Source: an uncultured Myxococcales bacterium (GTDB lineage: Bacteria; Myxococcota_A; UBA9042; DTJE01). Taken from it: DNA of 64,000 nt. The notes below the pieces were generated by a model. That model saw only the letters and a list, made by a program, of their open reading frames with translations. It searched no databases and was not told the origin of the DNA. Of the stretch, positions 25,055 through 34,441 are shown one piece after another; position 1 is the stretch's first letter, and each line of letters opens with the position of its first letter. The stretch spans positions 41,846 to 105,845 of the forward strand of contig CALJUR010000135.1 in the NCBI GenBank assembly GCA_937975765.1, written 5' to 3'. The translations under genes were made by a program, and so were the position numbers.

Positions 25055-26365
25055 TCAGAAGCCGCCGGCGAATGCCACCGCAGCCCCCCCCGGCAGCGGC
25101 GAGACGAGCACCTTTTCCGGTCCGGGACGGCCCAGGATCGCCAGCACCACGGTGCCGGCCCCGGCCGCGGCCGCCAGCGCGTAGCAGGCGATCGACCCGG
25201 CCTTCCGTCCGTTCCTCTCGTCCAGCCGGTTGGTCCCGTCGTTGACGGCTTCCGCCGCGCGGTTCGACTGGACGTTCAGCACGATGCCCGCCGCCAGCAG
25301 GCCCGCGGTGGTGGCGCCCGTCATCCACGGCCAGGGCCACGCCTTGCGCCGCACCCGGGGACCGGGAACGAAGGGGTCCCGAGAGGCCCCATCGGAGGTC
25401 ACCACGAGCGGGTCGCCGCTGCCGGCGCCGGGCAGCCGCAGAACCGCGAACCCGGTCGCCTCGGCCAGTCGCCGGGCCAGCGCCTCCCCGGCCGGGGCAT
25501 CCGGGCCCGCGACCAGCGTGCCGTCGGGGCCCGCGCGCAGGGAGGCGGACAGTACCGGGTCGATGGCGACGCGGTCGGGGCCCTCGACGCGCAGCCGTCG
25601 CGTCCAGGCCCCGTCGCCCTGCAGCAGGGTCAGGACATGCGGCCCGCGTGCCACGGGAACCGACGGCTCCCCGTCGGGAACGGGACGGCCGTCCAGCAGC
25701 ACCATGCGGGCGGTCCCCGGCTGTCTCGGCACGCGGACCTCCAGCGGCACGGTGGCCTCCTCCACGTCCCGTCGCACGCGGTCCAGGAACTCGGACACCT
25801 CGGGCGGAACGTCCACCCCCGCAAGCTCGTCGCCCCGCAGCGCCCGCAGCAGCCGGCGGCCCAGGTCGGCGGCGGCCTCGGGACGCCCTGCCAGCAGGTG
25901 CAGCCGGACCAGCAGCACCGCGCCCGAGGCCAGTTCGGCGCGCCCGTCCGGCACGGTCGCCAGGCAGCACGGGGATTGCAGGAAGGCGTCCACGGCCGCC
26001 TGCAGCCCGGACCGGGCGCCATCGAGGTCCGTCTGCTCGAAGAAGCGCGCGGACCCGGCGCGCAGACTCTCGATCACCCGCCCGGCGCGCCCGGCGCGGG
26101 ACGCGGGCAGGCAGTCCGGGTCCGCGAGGGCCAGCCCCGGAAGGGTCGAGGCGTCCTGCACCCGCCACGTCTCCTCCAGGTGCTGCCGGGCCAGCCGGAC
26201 CTGTGCCTGCGCCGCCTCGTCCGCCGGGGCCTGCTCCAGCAGCAGCACCGCCGGGGGCCGCGTGTCGCCTCCCCGGGCCGGACGGGAACCCAGCACGATC
26301 GGCAGAAGCAGGCCGGCGGGAAGCAGGGCGACGAGGCCGGACCGCAACGCACGGGTACTCGACAT
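25055..26365 (-). CDS. Exported protein with PEGA-like domain and two C-terminal membrane spans
   Basis: 436 residues from ATG 26365 (GGAGG upstream). A signal peptide or anchor (SGLVALLPAGLLLPIVLG) is followed by a helical region of about 180 residues reminiscent of TPR hairpins. A PEGA-like beta module follows (about 205-270: VPLEVRVPRQPGTARMVLLD, GPHVLTLLQGDG). Two hydrophobic spans near the end (MTGATTAGLLAAGIVLNV and ACYALAAAAGAGTVVLAIL) flank a short charged loop. This layout recalls myxobacterial PEGA-domain proteins of unknown role. It follows the 702-residue protein gene by 49 bp and may share its transcript. Confidence 0.68.
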   Translation of the reverse strand: MSSTRALRSGLVALLPAGLLLPIVLGSRPARGGDTRPPAVLLLEQAPADEAAQAQVRLARQHLEETWRVQDASTLPGLALADPDCLPASRAGRAGRVIESLRAGSARFFEQTDLDGARSGLQAAVDAFLQSPCCLATVPDGRAELASGAVLLVRLHLLAGRPEAAADLGRRLLRALRGDELAGVDVPPEVSEFLDRVRRDVEEATVPLEVRVPRQPGTARMVLLDGRPVPDGEPSVPVARGPHVLTLLQGDGAWTRRLRVEGPDRVAIDPVLSASLRAGPDGTLVAGPDAPAGEALARRLAEATGFAVLRLPGAGSGDPLVVTSDGASRDPFVPGPRVRRKAWPWPWMTGATTAGLLAAGIVLNVQSNRAAEAVNDGTNRLDERNGRKAGSIACYALAAAAGAGTVVLAILGRPGPEKVLVSPLPGGAAVAFAGGF

Positions 26366-26414
26366 GGAACGACCTCCAGCAGAGGGGGGTTTCGGTCGAT
26401 CGCGGGGGGGAAGT

Positions 26415-28523
26415 TTAGGTCGTGCGGGCCTCGAGGTCCAGAAGGGTTTCCCAGGCGCGGACCATCGCGGGCTCGTCGCCGGCCGCGGCAAAGACCCGGA
26501 CGCCGGCCTCCAGGGCCTCCCGGTTCGTGGGGTCGCGGCGCAGCACCTCGGCCACGCAGCGGGCGGACTCGGCGAAGTCCCCGGCCGACTCGGACAGGCG
26601 GGCGACGCGCAGCAGGGCCTCCGTGCGGGCGTCGGGGTCGGACACGAAGGACAGGCGGGCGCGCGCCAGGGACAGGCGGCGTTCGTCCCGCCCGAGGTCG
26701 GCGCAGACGCGATCCAGCAGGTCCGAAACCTCGGGGTCGCGCGGGTCCGCCGCCAGGGCCTCCTCCAGCAGGTCCGCCGCCTGGCGTCGCAGTCCCAGCC
26801 GGTCCAGCGTCGCCAGCGCGGCGTCCTTCAGCCACCGGGCCTTCCCGGGGGGGGGGACCGACGCCGCGGCCTCCTGCATCCGCAAGACCGCCTCGGCCGC
26901 CTCCCGGTCGCTGCCCGCCGTCGCCAGCAGCAGATCCAGGGCCTCGGGGTCGGCAGGGTTCCGGCGGAGCAGGTCCAGCAGGCGTGCCCGACCGGCAGGA
27001 TTGCCGGCCAACGATTCCCTCGCCGCGCCCAGAAGTTGGGCCTGCCTGCGGATGCTCTCCCCTTCCGATCCGAAGCGTCCCTCGCCGCACCGGTCGATCG
27101 TCTCGTCCAGCCAGCCGGAGGCCACCTCGGACAGGCCCGCCCGGTCCAGCCGGTCCACGGCCGCGCGCAGGACCTCGCCGGTCCGCCCGGCCGGAGCCAG
27201 CGCCATCAGCCGGGCCCGGACGACCCGCGCCTCGGCGCCGCGTCCCAGCCGATCCAGCGCCATCGCCGCCGACTCCAGTACCACCGGGTCGGCAACCCCC
27301 CGGGTCCGAAGGGCCTCCGTCAGGGACAGCGCGTCGTTCGGAGGAAGGTCGAACGCGATGGTCGCGACCAGGCGACCGGCCAGCGACAGGTCCGCAGGGT
27401 CCCCCGAGGCCTCGACCGCGGCCATCAGCCGCCGGGCCAGCAGCACGACGTCCGCGGCGGACACCAGTTCCGGCATGCGGGCCGCCAGCAGCACCCCGAC
27501 CAGGTGGGGCAGCACCCACTCGGGCCGCTCCTCGCCCAGCGCTCTCGCCGCGACCAGCACCTCGGGCCACAGGCGCGTCGCGACCACCCCGTTCAGCATC
27601 AGCCGGGTTCCCGGGATGCCGGCCTCGGGCGGCGCGCGATCCACCAGTGCCGCCCGGACGACCGCCTCCGGGTCCTCGGCGACCGCGGTGTCCTCCTCCC
27701 CACCGGGCGCCGGCACCGTCGCGACGGTCGCCCCCGGGGTCGCCTGGAACCTCAGCCGGACCTTCCCGTCCAGGACCCGGACGGAGGCCAGCGCCACGCC
27801 GTCCAGCAGCGGGACCTTCCACCCCATCCCGGCCAGCAGCGGCGTCAGCAGCGGCCGCAGCACGTCCAGCGAGGCGGAATGCCGATCGACCCTCACTCCC
27901 AGCGGCGGCGGAACCGTGCCGGCCAGCGCGATGCCCAGGCGGTCCCAGGCCCGGCCGATCCAACCATAGACCCTCGGTTCGTCGAACCGCAGGACCAGGT
28001 CCCCCGCCGCCCCGCCCGCACCCGGCCCGGGCGCCAGCCTCAGCGTGAACGGCGTACCGTCCACCTCGCCGGACACGGAGACCTTCCCGTCCCGTGCGCG
28101 AAAGCCGGCCACCCGGATCCCGGGCACCGACCCCAGCCGGGACACGGCCGCTTCGAGGTCCAGTTCGACGTCCACCTGCTCGAGGCGGGTCAGGGCGGAC
28201 TGCAGCGAGCGCGGCCCGGCGGTGTAGTCGAACGATCGACGGGCATGCGGCACGGACAGCACCAGGTTGCCGATCGCCAGGAAGCCGTCCAGGACCGCCC
28301 CGTCCAGGCGCAGCCGCACCCCGTCCGGGCCCATCTCCAGGGTGAAGACGTTCCTCTCCGGCGCCCGGTCTCCCAGGCGTTGCAGCGTCCTTTCTCCCGA
28401 GGTATCCCCGGACGGCACGCCGGCCTCCCCGACGGGTCCTTCCGCCCGTCTCGTGCGCGTGATTCTACGATGAAACTCCCGGAGGAAGGCGCCTGCTTGG
28501 GTCGGAAGGGTTCCATGATACAT
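26415..28523 (-). CDS. Large TPR-like protein with N-terminal beta-rich domain
   Basis: 702 residues from ATG 28523. No signal peptide is evident. Residues about 65-280 look like paired beta-rich modules (VRLRLDGAVLDGFLAIGNLV, VKVPLLDGVALASVRVLDGK-like segments). Residues about 330-700 are almost all Ala/Leu/Arg-rich helices with TPR-like spacing (ALDRLGRGAEARVVRARLMAL, LEEALAADPRDPEVSDLLDRV, VAEVLRRDPTNREALEAGVR). It is probably a cytoplasmic scaffold. No known family recognised. It is divergent from the ATP-grasp ligase gene. Confidence 0.65.
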   Translation of the reverse strand: MYHGTLPTQAGAFLREFHRRITRTRRAEGPVGEAGVPSGDTSGERTLQRLGDRAPERNVFTLEMGPDGVRLRLDGAVLDGFLAIGNLVLSVPHARRSFDYTAGPRSLQSALTRLEQVDVELDLEAAVSRLGSVPGIRVAGFRARDGKVSVSGEVDGTPFTLRLAPGPGAGGAAGDLVLRFDEPRVYGWIGRAWDRLGIALAGTVPPPLGVRVDRHSASLDVLRPLLTPLLAGMGWKVPLLDGVALASVRVLDGKVRLRFQATPGATVATVPAPGGEEDTAVAEDPEAVVRAALVDRAPPEAGIPGTRLMLNGVVATRLWPEVLVAARALGEERPEWVLPHLVGVLLAARMPELVSAADVVLLARRLMAAVEASGDPADLSLAGRLVATIAFDLPPNDALSLTEALRTRGVADPVVLESAAMALDRLGRGAEARVVRARLMALAPAGRTGEVLRAAVDRLDRAGLSEVASGWLDETIDRCGEGRFGSEGESIRRQAQLLGAARESLAGNPAGRARLLDLLRRNPADPEALDLLLATAGSDREAAEAVLRMQEAAASVPPPGKARWLKDAALATLDRLGLRRQAADLLEEALAADPRDPEVSDLLDRVCADLGRDERRLSLARARLSFVSDPDARTEALLRVARLSESAGDFAESARCVAEVLRRDPTNREALEAGVRVFAAAGDEPAMVRAWETLLDLEARTT

Positions 28524-28614
28524 TTCCTCGACAGATCCGGAACCGGGGAATGGTGGAGATCCTCCTGGTGACGGGGGCTGTCGCCTTGTCGGAAGGGGTT
28601 CGAACCACGGGCAG

Positions 28615-29772
28615 GTGCACGTGAATCCGGGAACGGGGACTGTCGAATGCCTGTCGTCCGGCGGAGGGATTCCCGTCGATCCGGGGACGGGAATTCCCGC
28701 GGTTTCCGACAGTGCACCGGTTTTCGACAGGGAACCGACGGGCATCCGTCTGGTCGTGCTGGCCAGTGACGACCGCGACGCGCCGGGAGGGGATCGGCCG
28801 GACGTCCGCGAGGTGATCGAGGCGGCGACGGACATCCGGGACGGGCTTCGGATGCGGGGCTATCCGGACGCGGAACTGTGCCTGGCGCGGGACCTGGCCG
28901 ACATCCGGACGATGCTGCGCGAGCGTCGTCCCGACGTGGTGTTCAACCTGATCGAGTCGATGAAGGGCAGGGAGGCCTGGGAGCCGGCGGTGGCCGCGCT
29001 GCTGGAACGGGAGGGGGTGGCCTTCACGGGGTCGCCGGCGACGGTGCTGAGGTCGTGCCTGGACAAGGGAATGTGCATGCGGATCCTGGCTCGCAGCGGC
29101 GTTCCGGTACCGCGGTCCGAGATCCGGGACGCGCGGTCCGCCGCCCGGCCGTTCCCCTTCCCCGCCTTCGTGAAGCCGCGCTGCACCGACGGGTCCGTCG
29201 GGATCGACGAGGGGTCCGTGGTGCACGATCCGGAGGCGCTGATCCGCCGCGTGCGGCTGCTGTGCGACACCTTCCGGGGCGGCGCGATCGTGCAGGAGTA
29301 CCTCCCGGGACGCGAGATCAACGTCGCGGTGTTCGGGGACCGCGAACTGACGACACTGTGGCCGGCCGAGATCGACTTCACGGGATTTCCGGAGGGCGTG
29401 CCCCACATCGTCACCTACAAGGCGAAATGGGTGGAGGATTCGCAGGAGTTCACCGGCACGGTGTCCCGGCGAGCGAACCTGTCCAGGGAGGACGAGCGCC
29501 GGGTCATCCGGGTGGCGATGCGTGCCTTCCGGGTGATGGGAGTGCGGGATTACGGCCGCGTGGACATGCGAATGGACGCGGCGGGGCGGCCGCGCGTGAT
29601 CGAGGTGAACCCGAACTCGGACCTGGCGCCGGGGACCGGGATCTCGCGGCAGGCGGAACGACAGGGGATCCCGCACGACGACCTGGTGGCCCGGGTGGCG
29701 GGGTTCGCGGTGGAGCGTGCCCGGCGCATGCGCATGGCGCGGGAAGGGGCGCAAGAGGGGGAGCGGACATGA
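28615..29772 (+). CDS. ATP-grasp ligase related to D-alanine-D-alanine ligase
   Basis: 385 residues if GTG 28615 is used. The first 40 residues are low-complexity, so the true start may lie further in. The ligase core begins at about residue 43: IRLVVLASDDRD, RPDVVFNLIES, ALLEREGVAFTGSPATVLRSCLDKG. The ATP-grasp elements are FPAFVKPRCTDGSVGID, VQEYLPGREINVAVFG, and the metal/phosphate site RVIEVNPNSDLAPGTGISR. The family joins an amino acid carboxylate to an amine using ATP. The divergent substrate loops and the GNAT partner (4-bp overlap, ATGA) suggest a dipeptide or modified amino acid product rather than the housekeeping Ddl. Confidence 0.8.
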   Translation: MHVNPGTGTVECLSSGGGIPVDPGTGIPAVSDSAPVFDREPTGIRLVVLASDDRDAPGGDRPDVREVIEAATDIRDGLRMRGYPDAELCLARDLADIRTMLRERRPDVVFNLIESMKGREAWEPAVAALLEREGVAFTGSPATVLRSCLDKGMCMRILARSGVPVPRSEIRDARSAARPFPFPAFVKPRCTDGSVGIDEGSVVHDPEALIRRVRLLCDTFRGGAIVQEYLPGREINVAVFGDRELTTLWPAEIDFTGFPEGVPHIVTYKAKWVEDSQEFTGTVSRRANLSREDERRVIRVAMRAFRVMGVRDYGRVDMRMDAAGRPRVIEVNPNSDLAPGTGISRQAERQGIPHDDLVARVAGFAVERARRMRMAREGAQEGERT

Positions 29773-30254
29773 CGACGACGATCGACGGGGGATGCCCCGA
29801 GGATCTGGACCCGATCGTGGAGGTGCTGCGCCGGACGGGCGTGTTCACGGACGAAGAAGTGGAGATCGCGCGGGAACTGGCCGACGAGGCGCTGAACCCT
29901 CTGCCGACGACCACGTACCGGATCGCGGTGACCCGCACGGACGGGCGGCTGTCCGGATACATCCTGTGGGGCCTGACGCCGTTCACGAAGTGGTCGTACG
30001 ACCTGTACTGGATGGCCGTGGACCCGGACGTGCAGCGGGCGGGACTGGGCTCGCTGCTGGTGCGGCACATGGAGGCCGCGATGCGTGCCGAAGGGGGGCG
30101 GATCGTCCGGATCGAGACGTCCAGCCTGCCCGAGTACGCGAAGACGCGGGCCTTCTACGCCAGGATCGGCTATCCCGAAACCATCCGGATCCCGGACTTC
30201 TACTGGGAAGGCAACGACCTGTGCCTGCACTTCGGTACCATCCCCCCGGCGTGA
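29769..30254 (+). CDS. GNAT family N-acetyltransferase
   Basis: 161 residues. ATG 29769 overlaps the ligase stop as ATGA. A GNAT core is visible: YRIAVTRTDGRLSGYILWG, LYWMAVDPDVQRAGLGSLLV (motif A with the acetyl-CoA loop Q-R-A-G-L-G), IETSSLPEYAKTRAFYARIGY (motif B), ending with an aromatic-rich strand. Translational coupling to the ATP-grasp ligase suggests they act on the same small molecule, for example acetylation of the ligated product. Substrate unknown. Confidence 0.85.
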   Translation: MTTTIDGGCPEDLDPIVEVLRRTGVFTDEEVEIARELADEALNPLPTTTYRIAVTRTDGRLSGYILWGLTPFTKWSYDLYWMAVDPDVQRAGLGSLLVRHMEAAMRAEGGRIVRIETSSLPEYAKTRAFYARIGYPETIRIPDFYWEGNDLCLHFGTIPPA

Positions 30255-30259
30255 AGTTG

Positions 30260-30265
30260 TATAAT
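30260..30265 (+). promoter_or_regulatory. Consensus -10 element upstream of clpX
   Basis: A perfect TATAAT lies 5 bp after the GNAT stop and 52 bp before the clpX start. The -35 is weak. It would let clpX and the genes behind it be transcribed apart from the ligase-GNAT pair. Confidence 0.5.
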
Positions 30266-30317
30266 TCTTTCCCTTCGCCGGGAAGGTTCCCGGTCGCGCC
30301 GGGTCGGAGGAACGTTC

Positions 30318-31580
30318 GTGGACAAGCGCAAGGACCAGCAGAGGGACACGCTCTTCTGCAGCTTCTGCGGGAAGGCCAAGAGCCAGTCCCGCCGGCTGAT
30401 CGCGGGCCCGAACGTCTACATCTGCGACGAGTGCGTCGCCCTGTGCAACGACATCATGGCCGCCGAGACCGAGCGGGACCGCAAGCCGTCCCGGTCCCCG
30501 GGCCTGCCGAAGCCGAAGGACATCGTCAAGGTGCTGGACGAGTACGTCATCGGCCAGGACCACGCCAAGCGCGTGCTGGCGGTGGCGGTTTACAACCATT
30601 ACAAGCGCATCGAGTCCCGCACCAAGCGCCGTCCGGGCGACGTCGAACTGCAGAAGAGCAACATCCTGCTGATGGGACCGACCGGGTCGGGCAAGACGCT
30701 GCTGGCCCAGACGCTGGCGCGGATCCTGCGCGTGCCGTTCGCGATGGTCGACGCGACGTCGCTGACCGAGGCGGGGTACGTCGGCGAGGACGTCGAGAAC
30801 ATCATCCTGGCGCTGCTGCAGAACGCCGACTGGGACGTGGACGCGGCCAAGCGCGGCATCATCTACGTGGACGAGATCGACAAGATCGCGCGCAAGGCCG
30901 ACAGCCCGTCGATCACCCGCGACGTGTCCGGCGAGGGCGTGCAGCAGGCGCTGCTGAAGATCCTGGAGGGGACCGTCGCGAACGTCCCGCCCAAGGGGGG
31001 ACGCAAGCATCCGCAGCAGGAGTACGTGCCGGTCGACACGACGGACATCCTGTTCATCTGCGGCGGCGCGTTCGTCGGCCTGGACAAGGTCGTCGAGTCG
31101 CGGATGCGCGGCGGGTCGATCGGGTTCGGATCGACGCCGTCGCGGCCGGGCGGGCGGCGGAACGTGGGCGAGATCCTGCGCGACCTGCAGCCCGAGGACC
31201 TGGTCCACTTCGGTCTGATTCCCGAGTTCGTCGGGCGGTTCGCCGTGGCGGCGCCGCTGGCCGAACTGGACGAATCCGCGCTGGTCCGCATCCTGACGGA
31301 ACCGAAGAACGCGCTGGTCCGGCAGTACAAGTGGATGCTGGAAATGGACGGCGTGGACCTGCAGTTCACGGAGGGGGCGGTGCAGGCCATCGCGCGGCTG
31401 GCCGTGCAGCGCGGCTCCGGCGCGCGCGGGCTGCGGTCGATCCTGGAACGCGTGATGCTGGACCTGATGTACGAGATTCCCGGCGACGAGAACGTGAAGG
31501 AAGTCGTCGTCAACGAGGAGGCGGTCGTGCAGGGCACCCGCCCCCTGGTGGTCATGGCGGCGGACGCGAAGTCCGCCTGA
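30318..31580 (+). CDS. clpX: ATP-dependent Clp protease ATP-binding subunit ClpX
   Basis: 420 residues, GTG start behind GGAGG. The N-terminal zinc finger is FCSFCGKAK...YICDECVALC. The AAA+ module has Walker A GPTGSGKT, Walker B IIYVDEIDKI, sensor and pore loops, and GSGARGLRSILE in the small domain. ClpX unfolds tagged proteins and feeds ClpP. Unusually, neither clpP nor tig is adjacent; instead clpX heads a run with HIT, TPR and lnt genes on the same strand, 14 bp or less apart or overlapping. Confidence 0.97.
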   Translation: MDKRKDQQRDTLFCSFCGKAKSQSRRLIAGPNVYICDECVALCNDIMAAETERDRKPSRSPGLPKPKDIVKVLDEYVIGQDHAKRVLAVAVYNHYKRIESRTKRRPGDVELQKSNILLMGPTGSGKTLLAQTLARILRVPFAMVDATSLTEAGYVGEDVENIILALLQNADWDVDAAKRGIIYVDEIDKIARKADSPSITRDVSGEGVQQALLKILEGTVANVPPKGGRKHPQQEYVPVDTTDILFICGGAFVGLDKVVESRMRGGSIGFGSTPSRPGGRRNVGEILRDLQPEDLVHFGLIPEFVGRFAVAAPLAELDESALVRILTEPKNALVRQYKWMLEMDGVDLQFTEGAVQAIARLAVQRGSGARGLRSILERVMLDLMYEIPGDENVKEVVVNEEAVVQGTRPLVVMAADAKSA

Positions 31581-31594
31581 ACGAAGCGGGGACC

Positions 31595-32098
31595 GTGAAG
31601 ACGATCTTCGCGCCTTGGCGCATGAACTACGTCAGCAACGGAAATCCGCCGGGGTGCATCTTCTGCGACCTGCCGGGGCGCGGCGTCGGCCAGGAGACCT
31701 TGATCGTGCACCTGGGCCGCACGGCCTTCGTGATGCTGAACCGTTTCCCCTATACCTCCGGGCACCTGATGGTGGTACCGTTCCGTCATGTCGCCACCCC
31801 GGTGGAACTGCAGCCCGACGAGTGGGCGGAGATCGGGGCGCTGCTGAAGCGGTCGATGGAGGTGCTGAAGGCGGTGTACGACCCGAACGGGTTCAACGTC
31901 GGGATGAACGTGGGGCGTGCGGCCGGCGCGGGGATCGACGAGCACTGCCACGTGCACGTGGTCCCGCGGTGGGTGGGAGACAACAACTACGTGCCCGTGC
32001 TGGCCGAGACCCGGGTGATTCCCGAGGCGCTGGAGGTCACGCACCGGCGCCTGGTCGAGGCGTTCGAGAAGCAGGACTCCATGGAGGTGCGCGGATGA
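31595..32098 (+). CDS. HIT family nucleotide hydrolase
   Basis: 167 residues. The GTG start gives VKTIFAPWRMNYV, matching the usual KxLWAPWRMEY opening of this bacterial HIT subgroup. A zinc-like CIFCDL site, GHLMVVPFRHVA and the HIT triad HCHVHVVPRW follow. Such proteins hydrolyse nucleoside phosphoramidates or dinucleotides (Ap4A/AMP-type). It starts 14 bp after clpX and overlaps the TPR gene by 4 bp. Confidence 0.88.
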   Translation: MKTIFAPWRMNYVSNGNPPGCIFCDLPGRGVGQETLIVHLGRTAFVMLNRFPYTSGHLMVVPFRHVATPVELQPDEWAEIGALLKRSMEVLKAVYDPNGFNVGMNVGRAAGAGIDEHCHVHVVPRWVGDNNYVPVLAETRVIPEALEVTHRRLVEAFEKQDSMEVRG

Positions 32099-32838
32099 GA
32101 CGTCATTGGTCGCTGGTTTTGGCAGTGGCGATCCTGGGGACCGCGACGGCGGCGCGGGCGCAGTCGGGCGTCTCGGAGGGGTTCTACAAGGAGGGCGTCA
32201 AGCTGGGCGAGGAGGCGCGGAGGTCCGGCGACGACGCGAAGTTGACCGAGGCCCTGTCGCGGTTCCAGAAGGCCGCGGCGCTGGAGCCGAAGATCCTGAA
32301 GTACCAGTTGAACCTGGCGTACGCCTACGACTGGCTGAACCGGCTGCCCGAGGCCCAGGCGGCATACGAGGCGGCCATCGCGCTGGGCCCGCGGACGAAG
32401 GAGGCCCACGACGGGCTGGGCGACGTGCTGCGGCGCCTGAGGTTCCACGATCGCGCCGAGAAGGAGTTCAAGACGGTCCTGGCGATGGACAAGAAGGACT
32501 TCTCGTCGCAGATGGGCCTGGCGGCCATCAAGGTGGACCAGGAGGACCTGGACGGCGCCCTGAAGATGTACCAGGCGGCACTGAAGTCGAATCCGAAGTC
32601 GTCGGAGGCGGCGTTCAAGGCCGCGAACATCCTGTGGCGCAAGAAGGAATACGACGGCGCGGTCGAACACTACCGCAAGGCGCTGCAGATCAAGCCGGAA
32701 TACACCGAGGCGCAGTTCGGCCTGGGCCTGGCGCTGAAGGAGAAGGGCGACAAGGAAGCCGCCCGGGTGGAACTGAAGAAGTCCTGCCAGGCCGGGATCA
32801 AGCAGGCCTGCAGCCACCTGCGCAAGCTGGATGAGTAG
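32095..32838 (+). CDS. Exported TPR-repeat protein
   Basis: 247 residues, start overlapping the HIT stop (ATGA). The signal peptide ends TATAARAQ. The mature chain has about five or six TPR units (for example ALSRFQKAAALEPKILKYQ, AQAAYEAAIALGPRTKEAHD, GAVEHYRKALQIKPEYTEAQ) and a C-terminal SCQAGIKQACSHLRK resembling a Sel1/TPR end. It is probably a periplasmic adaptor. It overlaps lnt by 8 bp, so the two are co-translated. Confidence 0.85.
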   Translation: MRRHWSLVLAVAILGTATAARAQSGVSEGFYKEGVKLGEEARRSGDDAKLTEALSRFQKAAALEPKILKYQLNLAYAYDWLNRLPEAQAAYEAAIALGPRTKEAHDGLGDVLRRLRFHDRAEKEFKTVLAMDKKDFSSQMGLAAIKVDQEDLDGALKMYQAALKSNPKSSEAAFKAANILWRKKEYDGAVEHYRKALQIKPEYTEAQFGLGLALKEKGDKEAARVELKKSCQAGIKQACSHLRKLDE

Positions 32839-34441
32839 CCCGAAGCCCGATCCCTCCCGTCGAATCCTGCTGCCGGTTGCGGTCGGCGTCCTGACGGGGC
32901 TGCTGCAGGCCGCCTGCTTCCCCGACCCCGGGGCGTTCTTCCTGGCACCGCTGGCGCTGGTGCCGCTGCTGTGGACCCTCCCCCGACTGGGCTGGCGCCA
33001 GTCGGTGGCGGCCGGGTGGATCTCCGGCGCGGTATCGCTGGCTATCATCTTCCACTGGATCGTCCCGACCGCGATCAACCTGGCGCAGTTCCCCGGCTGG
33101 GGGGCGGGGCTGGTGCTGGCAGCGTACGCGGTCGTGTACGGGGTCAACGGCGTGCTGCTGGCGACCGCGATGAAGGCGATCCTGGGCCTGCCGCTGCCGG
33201 GATGGGGCCAGGCGCTGGCCGTCCCGGCGTCGGTGGTCGCCGTGGATGTGCTGGGCCCCCACCTGTTCCCCTTCACGCTGGGCAATACCTATTTCCGGGT
33301 GCCGCTGCTGATCCAGGGCGCGGACCTGACCGGCATCGAGGGGGCGACGTTCGTGACGGTCTCGCTGTCCGTTGCGGGTGTGTGGCTGGCGCGGGACCTG
33401 CGGTCGCGGCGGCGGCTGTCGCTGGCGCCGGTCGCGGTGGCGGCCGGCCTGGCGGCGGCGTGGCTGGCGTACGGCGCGGTTCGCCTGGCCGAGGTGCGCG
33501 AGGCGGAGGAGACCGCGCCGCGGCTGCACCTGCTGCTGGTGCAGCCGGACATCCGGCCCCAGGAGCGACGCAACAAGGACCCCGCCGTCAAGGATGCGCT
33601 GGTCGACCGGATGGTCGGGATGACGAGGGACGCCGACCGGGAGGGCGTGGATGCCGTGGTCTGGCCGGAGGGGGCCTTCCCGTTCGACTGGAAGCCCGGG
33701 CCGGCGCCGCACGGGGCGCCGCTGACGTACGGGGTGCGGGCGGCGGGGAAGGTGCAGGATCTGGTCCGGGAGATCGGGGTGCCGCTGGTCTTCGGTTCGA
33801 TCACCCGGCCGGACTCGCGGGGCCGGAACTCGATGATGCTGCTGGGGCCGGACGGCCGGCAGGAGGACCGGTACGACAAGCGGCGCCTGCTGGCGTTCGG
33901 CGAGTACATGCCCCTGTCGGGCGTCTTCCCGTGGCTGAAGGGGAAGGTGAAGGGGGTCGGCAACCTGCAGGAAGGGGAGGCGTTCGGGGCGTTCCGGATC
34001 GGGGAGACGGTCGCGGCGCCATCGATCTGCTACGAGGCGGTGCACGCCGGCCTGACCCGGGACGCGGTCGATGCGGTCGATGCGCGCTGGATCCTGAACC
34101 TGACCAACGACGGCTGGTTCGGGACGTCGGGCGCGCCCGCGCAGCACCTGATGGTGCAGGTGCCACGGGCGGTCGAGATGCGCCGGCCGCTGGTGCGGGC
34201 GACGATGACCGGCATCAGCGCGGTGGTCCGGGCCTCGGGAGACCTGGCAGACGAGACCGGAATCTACGAACGGGCGGTCCGGAAGGTGGACGTGCCGCTG
34301 GCCGCAACCGGGAAGACCGTGTTCGCGGTGGCGGGGCGGTGGTTCGCCTGGACGTGCGTGGCGGCGACGGTGCTGGCGCTGCTGGTCGCGATCGCCCGCT
34401 ACCGCAGGGGGAAGAAGTCGCGTTCCACCAGCACCGGGTGA
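32831..34441 (+). CDS. lnt: Apolipoprotein N-acyltransferase
   Basis: 536 residues. About six N-terminal membrane spans precede a nitrilase domain at about 230-490 with the catalytic triad: Glu in VVWPEGAFPF, Lys in DRYDKRRLLAFGEYMP, Cys in APSICYEAVH. LNLTNDGWFGTSGAPAQHL and a last membrane span follow. It adds the third acyl chain to lipoproteins at the inner-membrane outer face. With lgt (60785), it shows complete triacyl lipoprotein maturation, relevant to the many lipoproteins here. Last gene of the clpX-HIT-TPR-lnt series. Confidence 0.95.
   Translation: MSSPKPDPSRRILLPVAVGVLTGLLQAACFPDPGAFFLAPLALVPLLWTLPRLGWRQSVAAGWISGAVSLAIIFHWIVPTAINLAQFPGWGAGLVLAAYAVVYGVNGVLLATAMKAILGLPLPGWGQALAVPASVVAVDVLGPHLFPFTLGNTYFRVPLLIQGADLTGIEGATFVTVSLSVAGVWLARDLRSRRRLSLAPVAVAAGLAAAWLAYGAVRLAEVREAEETAPRLHLLLVQPDIRPQERRNKDPAVKDALVDRMVGMTRDADREGVDAVVWPEGAFPFDWKPGPAPHGAPLTYGVRAAGKVQDLVREIGVPLVFGSITRPDSRGRNSMMLLGPDGRQEDRYDKRRLLAFGEYMPLSGVFPWLKGKVKGVGNLQEGEAFGAFRIGETVAAPSICYEAVHAGLTRDAVDAVDARWILNLTNDGWFGTSGAPAQHLMVQVPRAVEMRRPLVRATMTGISAVVRASGDLADETGIYERAVRKVDVPLAATGKTVFAVAGRWFAWTCVAATVLALLVAIARYRRGKKSRSTSTG

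Noticed and set aside
28598..28607. GGTTCGAACC, resembling a tRNA T-loop
   Set aside because: It is a simple palindrome. No acceptor, D or anticodon stems can be formed around it.
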